A stretch of DNA of 7,024 nt from an uncultured euryarchaeote. GTDB lineage: Archaea; Thermoplasmatota; Poseidoniia; Poseidoniales; Poseidoniaceae. Shown here one piece after another: positions 1-4,118 of the stretch (the stretch's first letter is position 1; the number at the start of each line of letters is the position of its first letter). Location of the stretch: NCBI GenBank assembly GCA_937892665.1, contig CALBJF010000222.1, positions 1 to 7,024 on the forward strand. Direction: 5' to 3'. The notes under the pieces are model-generated. The model was given only the letters and a program-made list of their open reading frames with translations, had not been told where the DNA came from and did not search any database. The translations under genes were made by a program, and so were the position numbers.

Positions 1-636
1 AATCAGTTTCATGTTGGTTTCGATAAGGCATGGCCACATGTTATCTCTGCTTCTGAAGAAGGCTGGTTGATTGATAATGAACTCGGCTGGGGTGCTCCGT
101 TTGAAAATGATTCAGGTTTACTTTACAGAGAAAATAGTAGCACGTGTACTGGTAATGAATTCCTGAGTACACCACGGCATTCAAACGCAACCAATTGGAC
201 ATGGGACTTGAGTATTTGGCCTAGTCAAAGAATACCTACAATCGATGAGAATGAATCTGTCCACGTGAGGTTCCCAAGTGGCCACTATTCACATTGTAAT
301 CTTGAATCATTAGAGCAAACGAAGTTTAAGATTCAAGAGGGACCTGACATCGTTCTCGATATCAATGACCAACTCATGAGGCTTTGGGATGCTCCATTGA
401 ATCTTAGCAGTGACAACGTTGTGTTTTCACTCTACAACAGTAACAATGAATCTGTTCTTCTTCGTCATGAGACCTTTGGGGATGCTCAATGGAATCTCTC
501 ATCCTTACCCAGCTCTTTGCCTCAAGGTTGGACGCACTTCGATGTGCCTGTTCCAAGTACTGAACGTTCCACAGTTCAACTAATTCATCAAGATGGAGCA
601 ATAATGCTTCACTTCGGTGGCTACTTGGAGGCTTAG
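1..636 (+). CDS. C-terminal part of an unrecognised, probably secreted or surface-exposed protein (5' end outside window)
   Basis: I do not recognise this protein. The frame is open from base 1 to a TAG stop at 634-636, giving 211 residues, and the true start lies upstream. A TTG at 67 is in frame but has no reason to be the start, since the coding-like sequence continues before it. The visible part has no membrane-spanning stretch and no C-terminal anchor. It is rich in Asn, Ser, Thr and Trp and poor in Lys, with alternating polar/hydrophobic stretches typical of beta-sandwich extracellular domains. Eight N-x-S/T sequons are visible (Asn36, 45, 62, 65, 84, 134, 149 and 165, numbered from base 1). 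Two cysteines (49 and 99) could form a disulfide. These traits suggest an exported archaeal glycoprotein, but any signal peptide is outside the window. The stop is 1 nt before panE, so the two genes are probably co-transcribed. The reading frame is certain; localisation is inference. Confidence 0.75.
   Translation, partial: NQFHVGFDKAWPHVISASEEGWLIDNELGWGAPFENDSGLLYRENSSTCTGNEFLSTPRHSNATNWTWDLSIWPSQRIPTIDENESVHVRFPSGHYSHCNLESLEQTKFKIQEGPDIVLDINDQLMRLWDAPLNLSSDNVVFSLYNSNNESVLLRHETFGDAQWNLSSLPSSLPQGWTHFDVPVPSTERSTVQLIHQDGAIMLHFGGYLEA
625..631 (+). promoter_or_regulatory. Ribosome binding site that fixes the panE start
   Basis: TTGGAGG lies within the last codons of the upstream gene, and its GGAGG core (627-631) ends 6 nt before the ATG at 638. 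This is the strongest Shine-Dalgarno match in the window. It favours the ATG at 638 over an in-frame GTG at 617, which would add seven residues ahead of the first Rossmann strand. The site suggests translational coupling with the upstream gene. Confidence 0.75.
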
Positions 637-637
637 T

Positions 638-1564
638 ATGCGAATTGGGATCATTGGAGCTGGTTCAATTGGCTCCCTTGTGGCAGGATGCCTCGCCTCA
701 ACAGATAGCAACCTTCTTCTCTATGGAAGAGGGCTACATGCTGCTGAATTGATGGTTAATGGATTGACGCTTTCGGGAGTAAAAGACGATCAAATCGACG
801 GAGATCGCTGGGAGGTTATTCCTTCTGAGCATCCTCTTCCTTCAACAGTTCACTCTTCCTGTGATGTTGTTATTTTCACCGGAAAACCCTCGACAGACAT
901 GGATTTTCTTGAGGTAGGTGGGCATCTTTTGAAACCAGACGGTATTGCCTTTTCACTTTCAAACGGAATGGGATTTGAGGAAAAAATGGTTCATGCATTT
1001 GGCGCAAATCGCGTCCTATCTGCAACGACAACTCATGGGGCTTACAGACCAATACCAGGTCATGTTGAGTGGGCTGGGAAAGGAGAAATCATGCTTGGAT
1101 CATTTATCCATCCATATTCCTTTGAAGACTTCAAACCACTCCTCTCTATTCTGAATAAATCAGGACTCGCTCCACGTTGGGTCGATGATGGTAAAGTGGC
1201 ATTATGGAATAAAATGCTACTAAACATTGCAATCAATCCTGTTGCAGCAGTAATAGGGAAAGAAAACTCTGCCCTTCTTGAACCGATTCTATTCGATTCA
1301 GTTGTGGCTCTTATGCTTGAAGGGGTAAAGATTGCACGAATGGAAGGTATACAACTCGAGAACGATGAGCTTCTTGTCAATCGTCTCCGAGAGGTGTTGG
1401 TTCGTACCAGTTCAAATTATTGCTCAATGTTACAAGATGTTCGGGCAGGAAGGCCAACTGAAATTGAAATACTCAATGCTGAGATTTGTAGGAGAGGGGA
1501 GCGATTAGGTGTCCCTACTCCTTTGAATCAACTTATGACATCGCTTATTCGTCAATTGAGATAA
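638..1564 (+). CDS. panE: 2-dehydropantoate 2-reductase (ketopantoate reductase, PanE/ApbA family)
   Basis: A cytoplasmic NAD(P)H-dependent reductase that in this family converts 2-dehydropantoate to pantoate for pantothenate and CoA synthesis. The product is 308 residues, close to the usual length of about 300. An N-terminal Rossmann fold opens at residue 3 with IGIIGAGSIGS, whose glycines are at 7, 9 and 12. Arg31 follows the second strand (YGR), which is where family members bind the NADPH phosphate. Lys83 in FTGK probably matches the conserved substrate/cofactor lysine. The C-terminal helical domain carries LWNKMLLNIAINP, with the probable catalytic Lys192 and Asn196/Asn200, and SMLQDVRAGRPTEIE, with the probable catalytic Glu275. 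The start at ATG 638 is supported by GGAGG and by the position of the Rossmann strand. The last 20 nt overlap the end of the convergent nadB. Family assignment is firm. The exact substrate is less sure, because many PanE-family paralogues are uncharacterised and no pantothenate genes are adjacent. Confidence 0.85.
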   Translation: MRIGIIGAGSIGSLVAGCLASTDSNLLLYGRGLHAAELMVNGLTLSGVKDDQIDGDRWEVIPSEHPLPSTVHSSCDVVIFTGKPSTDMDFLEVGGHLLKPDGIAFSLSNGMGFEEKMVHAFGANRVLSATTTHGAYRPIPGHVEWAGKGEIMLGSFIHPYSFEDFKPLLSILNKSGLAPRWVDDGKVALWNKMLLNIAINPVAAVIGKENSALLEPILFDSVVALMLEGVKIARMEGIQLENDELLVNRLREVLVRTSSNYCSMLQDVRAGRPTEIEILNAEICRRGERLGVPTPLNQLMTSLIRQLR

Positions 1565-3149
1565 TGTCTTTGTTGTAATGCAGACCCTTGTTTTCTGTTC
1601 GCTCATTTGCATCTTCGGCTACGAGTCGTCCAACCAGAATCATATTACGTAGTTCCACAATTTCACGAGTGGGGAGACTCGCTTTCCAGATAGCATTAGT
1701 CTCTTGCTCTAAGAGACTCAGACGACGAATGGCTCGTTGTAGGCGTGAATATTTTCTCGATATACCGACTTCAAATCGCATCGTCTGATTTAGTGTTGTA
1801 CGATCATGAGCGATGGGTCCATGTTCAGATAAGGTATCGAGTCCATCAGATCTCCATCCAGGGAGTTCTTGAGGATTTGATTGAGGGTGATTTTCAATGA
1901 GATATTCTGAGGTTTGGTGGGCAAAAACTACTGCTTCCAACAAACTGTTCGAGGCTAATCTGTTTGCTCCGTGCATACCGGTACACGCTACTTCTCCGAT
2001 GGCAAATAGACCCGGTATAGTTTGATTATTTGAGGCGAGCAACGCTCTTCCATGAATGTCAACTTTCAGTCCGCCAACCATGTAGTGTGCTGCTGGGCCG
2101 ACTGGTAATGGATCCTTTCCAAGCGTCAATCCATAAGTCTCTAGACGTTCCGCTATCATTGGGAATCTCAGTTTTAACCTCTCACTTTCGAGGTGTTGAG
2201 TCACAAGCCAAACATGTGACTTTCCAGTTTCTGCAAGTCTTTGATCGATTGCTCTGGCCACAATATCTCTTGTCGCCATGGATCCTTCTTTTGATGCTGA
2301 AAGGGTGAAAGAGAGTCCAGCAGGGTCTTGTTTTTTGTCTTTACACCATTCGGCATATCCCTCGTGATCAAGAAGAACTGCTCCTTCACCACGCAGGGCT
2401 TCTGTAATCAAAAACGGGCGCTCGCCTTCCATCCTTAACGCTGTTGGGTGGAATTGAACATATGCCATATTTTCTATGCAGGCACCAGTTCTATAGGCCA
2501 TAGCCACACCATCTCCAGTTGCAACTGATGGATTTGTAGTCTTGTCCCATAGCTGTCCTGCGCCACCTGTCGCAAGGAGAACTGCATCGCCTGCAATTGT
2601 CTCGACGTTCCCAGAATCTTGATCTAATGCCCAGACGCCACATATTCCTTTTTCAGGAGATTTATGCTCTCTCTGAATGAGGTCGATTGCTAATGTATTC
2701 GGTTTCATGGAAATATTTGGATGATGTTGTGCAGCATCGTTTAATGCGCGCTCAATTTCCCTCCCAGTAGCATCTTTGGCGTGGAGAATACGCCGGGAAG
2801 AGTGTCCCCCTTCCTTGGCTAATTGGAATTCTCCATGTGGGGTTTTCTCAAACTTCACACCAATTTCAAGTAAATCCTGGATACGTCCACCTGCCTCTTC
2901 TACAACCATCTGTACAACTGATTTGTCGCACATACCATCGCCAGCACGAAGAGTATCTGCAACGTGGCCATCGATTTCGCTGACATTTGTTTTGTCAAGA
3001 ATCGCTGCAATTCCTCCTTGAGCCCAATTCGTCGAGGAATCCTTTGGACGTTGTTTTGTCAGAACGGTAACCGTCTGTCCTGCATTCGCCAACCGTAGTG
3101 CGGCAAATAGCCCAGCGATTCCGGTACCGATGATGAGCACTCTTGGCAT
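1545..3149 (-). CDS. nadB: L-aspartate oxidase, first step of de novo NAD synthesis
   Basis: A soluble FAD enzyme that oxidises L-aspartate to iminoaspartate, which quinolinate synthase (NadA) condenses with dihydroxyacetone phosphate. Family members pass electrons to O2 or fumarate. The product is 534 residues, near the 540 of the E. coli enzyme, and appears intact. Visible motifs are the FAD dinucleotide fold GTGIAGL (8-14), STNWAQGGIAA (39-49), EGGHSSRRILHA (113-124), FHPTAL (233-238), the active-site loop TEALRGEGA (249-257), ATRDIVARAI (292-301), HYMVGG (355-360) and HGANRLASNSLLE (393-405), then a C-terminal helical domain. By motif position Glu113, His234, Arg294, His355 and Arg397 match the known catalytic and substrate-binding residues. 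Asn41 stands about where succinate dehydrogenase flavoproteins carry the FAD-linking histidine, which with the NadB-type C-terminus argues against SdhA/FrdA. The ATG is preceded by a weak AGGA 7 nt away. No nadA or nadC is seen here. Confidence 0.95.
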   Translation of the reverse strand: MPRVLIIGTGIAGLFAALRLANAGQTVTVLTKQRPKDSSTNWAQGGIAAILDKTNVSEIDGHVADTLRAGDGMCDKSVVQMVVEEAGGRIQDLLEIGVKFEKTPHGEFQLAKEGGHSSRRILHAKDATGREIERALNDAAQHHPNISMKPNTLAIDLIQREHKSPEKGICGVWALDQDSGNVETIAGDAVLLATGGAGQLWDKTTNPSVATGDGVAMAYRTGACIENMAYVQFHPTALRMEGERPFLITEALRGEGAVLLDHEGYAEWCKDKKQDPAGLSFTLSASKEGSMATRDIVARAIDQRLAETGKSHVWLVTQHLESERLKLRFPMIAERLETYGLTLGKDPLPVGPAAHYMVGGLKVDIHGRALLASNNQTIPGLFAIGEVACTGMHGANRLASNSLLEAVVFAHQTSEYLIENHPQSNPQELPGWRSDGLDTLSEHGPIAHDRTTLNQTMRFEVGISRKYSRLQRAIRRLSLLEQETNAIWKASLPTREIVELRNMILVGRLVAEDANERTENKGLHYNKDIISIDE

Positions 3150-3234
3150 CGTCTAATCCTAGTAGTCGAGGTTCTTGACAACATCGGTTTGATTCTACGA
3201 TACTCCTATTTGTCCCCGTCTCTAGGCTCGGTTT
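3150..3234. promoter_or_regulatory. Divergent intergenic region between nadB and the membrane-protein gene
   Basis: These 85 nt separate two divergent start codons, so they should hold both promoters. No strong archaeal TATA box is obvious. An AT-containing stretch CTATTT at 3206-3211 lies about 25-30 nt before the ATG at 3235. That spacing would fit a leaderless transcript of the + strand gene, which also lacks a Shine-Dalgarno (the bases before its ATG are CTCGGTTT). TTGACA at 3175-3180 followed 18 nt later by GATACT resembles a bacterial sigma-70 promoter, but the -10 match is weak and is probably chance. On the minus strand only a weak AGGA precedes nadB. Confidence 0.5.
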
Positions 3235-3993
3235 ATGTTGCGTAAGTTGATTGGCCTGATTGGCTTGTTGACTCTCGTTTTTGTTATTGCCAATGTTCAC
3301 TTCGGGGCCATGGCGCCGTATGTGGTTGATGGCGCACCTAATTCAAGGCTTGATGTTCTTCGATTAGCTGACCCTGGATGTACGATTCCAGAAATGGAAA
3401 AGGAAATTTCTGAAACTGGTAACGCATTCTGTCTTTCTGAATCGGGTACTTGGGGTACAGCCGATATAATGCTCCTCTGTTGGGGCTTGTTGATTATAAC
3501 CGCAGGGCGATTTAGAATGCCTACTAATCCTAAACTGGCTCGAAGAATACGTCGAGTGATGATGGTTTCAGGGTCGATGCTCTTCGGTTTGGCGATTCTG
3601 GATCGATTTGAACTCTTACCGACAGGAGCAAACTCAGAGTCTCTATCGGATTTGATTCCGTTACCTCTTTCGCCATGGCTTGTCCAAATTATCATGGCCG
3701 TTGTCGGGGCTCTCCTCCTTAGAGGCCCCAAGTATCACGTTTCTGAGTTTGAAGAGAACTACCGTTCACTCGAGTCCGAACGCGAGAAGGAATTGAGAAT
3801 GCAACAAGTGTTTAATGAAAAAGCACGTTCAATGGCAGCATCGAAAGAAGGCATTGCCAAAAGAAGTCGATTGTTGGATAGAGATGCAAGTCTTGTTCCA
3901 TTCAGAACACGAACCTCTCCAAGAGTACGTGCAACCTGTCCATATTGCAAAGGTGGCGGTTGTAAAGAGTGCAGGATGGCTGGTGTCGTCTGA
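3235..3993 (+). CDS. Unrecognised four-helix membrane protein with a cytoplasmic zinc-knuckle-like tail
   Basis: I do not recognise the family. The 252-residue product has four hydrophobic segments, roughly 4-21, 76-91, 107-122 and 147-162. The charge pattern (MLRK at the start, an Arg/Lys-rich loop at 92-107, an acidic loop at 123-140, a long charged tail) predicts both ends in the cytoplasm. Loop 22-75 would face outside and holds Cys49 and Cys66, which could pair. The tail at 163-218 is highly charged and helical, probably a short coiled coil. It ends in a C-x2-C-x4-C-x2-C motif at Cys235, 238, 243 and 246 (CPYCKGGGCKEC), which resembles one zinc-binding repeat of the DnaJ cysteine-rich domain or a small zinc ribbon. 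The protein ends six residues later. The ATG at 3235 places the first helix at the N-terminus, but there is no clear ribosome binding site. It is divergent from nadB and is followed by a T-run. Topology is reasonably supported; function is unknown. Confidence 0.85.
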   Translation: MLRKLIGLIGLLTLVFVIANVHFGAMAPYVVDGAPNSRLDVLRLADPGCTIPEMEKEISETGNAFCLSESGTWGTADIMLLCWGLLIITAGRFRMPTNPKLARRIRRVMMVSGSMLFGLAILDRFELLPTGANSESLSDLIPLPLSPWLVQIIMAVVGALLLRGPKYHVSEFEENYRSLESEREKELRMQQVFNEKARSMAASKEGIAKRSRLLDRDASLVPFRTRTSPRVRATCPYCKGGGCKECRMAGVV

Positions 3994-4004
3994 GATACGG
4001 CACC

Positions 4005-4010
4005 TTTTTT
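4005..4010 (+). terminator. Oligo-T terminator after the membrane-protein gene
   Basis: A run of six T begins 11 nt after the TGA stop at 3991-3993. I see no GC-rich hairpin ahead of it. Archaeal RNA polymerase commonly terminates at short T-runs without a hairpin, so this is a plausible end for the transcript starting near 3235. A run of six T is only modest evidence. Confidence 0.45.
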
Positions 4011-4014
4011 ACTA

Positions 4015-4060
4015 TTGTCAAACGTTTGCCTAAGACGTATAATCAACCTATTGTTTAAAT
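4015..4060 (+). promoter_or_regulatory. Candidate promoter for smc
   Basis: The 125-nt gap before smc holds two AT-rich boxes: TATAAT at 4038-4043 and TTTAAAT at 4054-4060. In an archaeon either could be the TATA box, giving transcripts with a leader of roughly 35-55 nt before the ATG at 4119. A GAGG at 4108-4111 (7 nt before the ATG) would then serve as a weak ribosome binding site. TTGTCA at 4015-4020 sits exactly 17 nt before TATAAT, which also imitates a bacterial sigma-70 promoter. Which element is used cannot be decided from the sequence. Confidence 0.45.
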
Positions 4061-4118
4061 CCCCTCGACGAACGGTGTTCGCGTTAAGGTCAGTGAAATA
4101 TCTGGCAGAGGGATTGGG

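Noticed and set aside
67..69. TTG at 67 as the start of the first gene
   Set aside because: The same frame is open to base 1, and no ribosome binding site precedes the TTG. The gene most likely starts upstream of the window.
617..637. GTG at 617 as the panE start
   Set aside because: It adds seven residues before the first Rossmann strand and has no ribosome binding site. ATG at 638 has GGAGG at the right distance.
1545..3149. Succinate dehydrogenase or fumarate reductase flavoprotein instead of NadB
   Set aside because: The FAD-linking histidine is absent (STNWAQGG instead of an H-containing motif), the length is that of NadB, the C-terminus is NadB-like and no sdh subunits are adjacent.
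3175..3204. Sigma-70 promoter TTGACA-18-GATACT in the divergent region
   Set aside because: The -10 match is only 4 of 6 and the genes look archaeal, so chance is the simpler explanation.
3244..3270. Short direct repeat ATTGGC...ATTGGC
   Set aside because: It encodes the repeated Ile-Gly/Leu pattern of the first membrane helix and needs no separate explanation.
3297..3731. A 144-codon open frame on the minus strand
   Set aside because: It is the antisense of the membrane-protein gene, with a composition typical of a shadow frame. The + strand frame has convincing membrane helices and a Cys motif.
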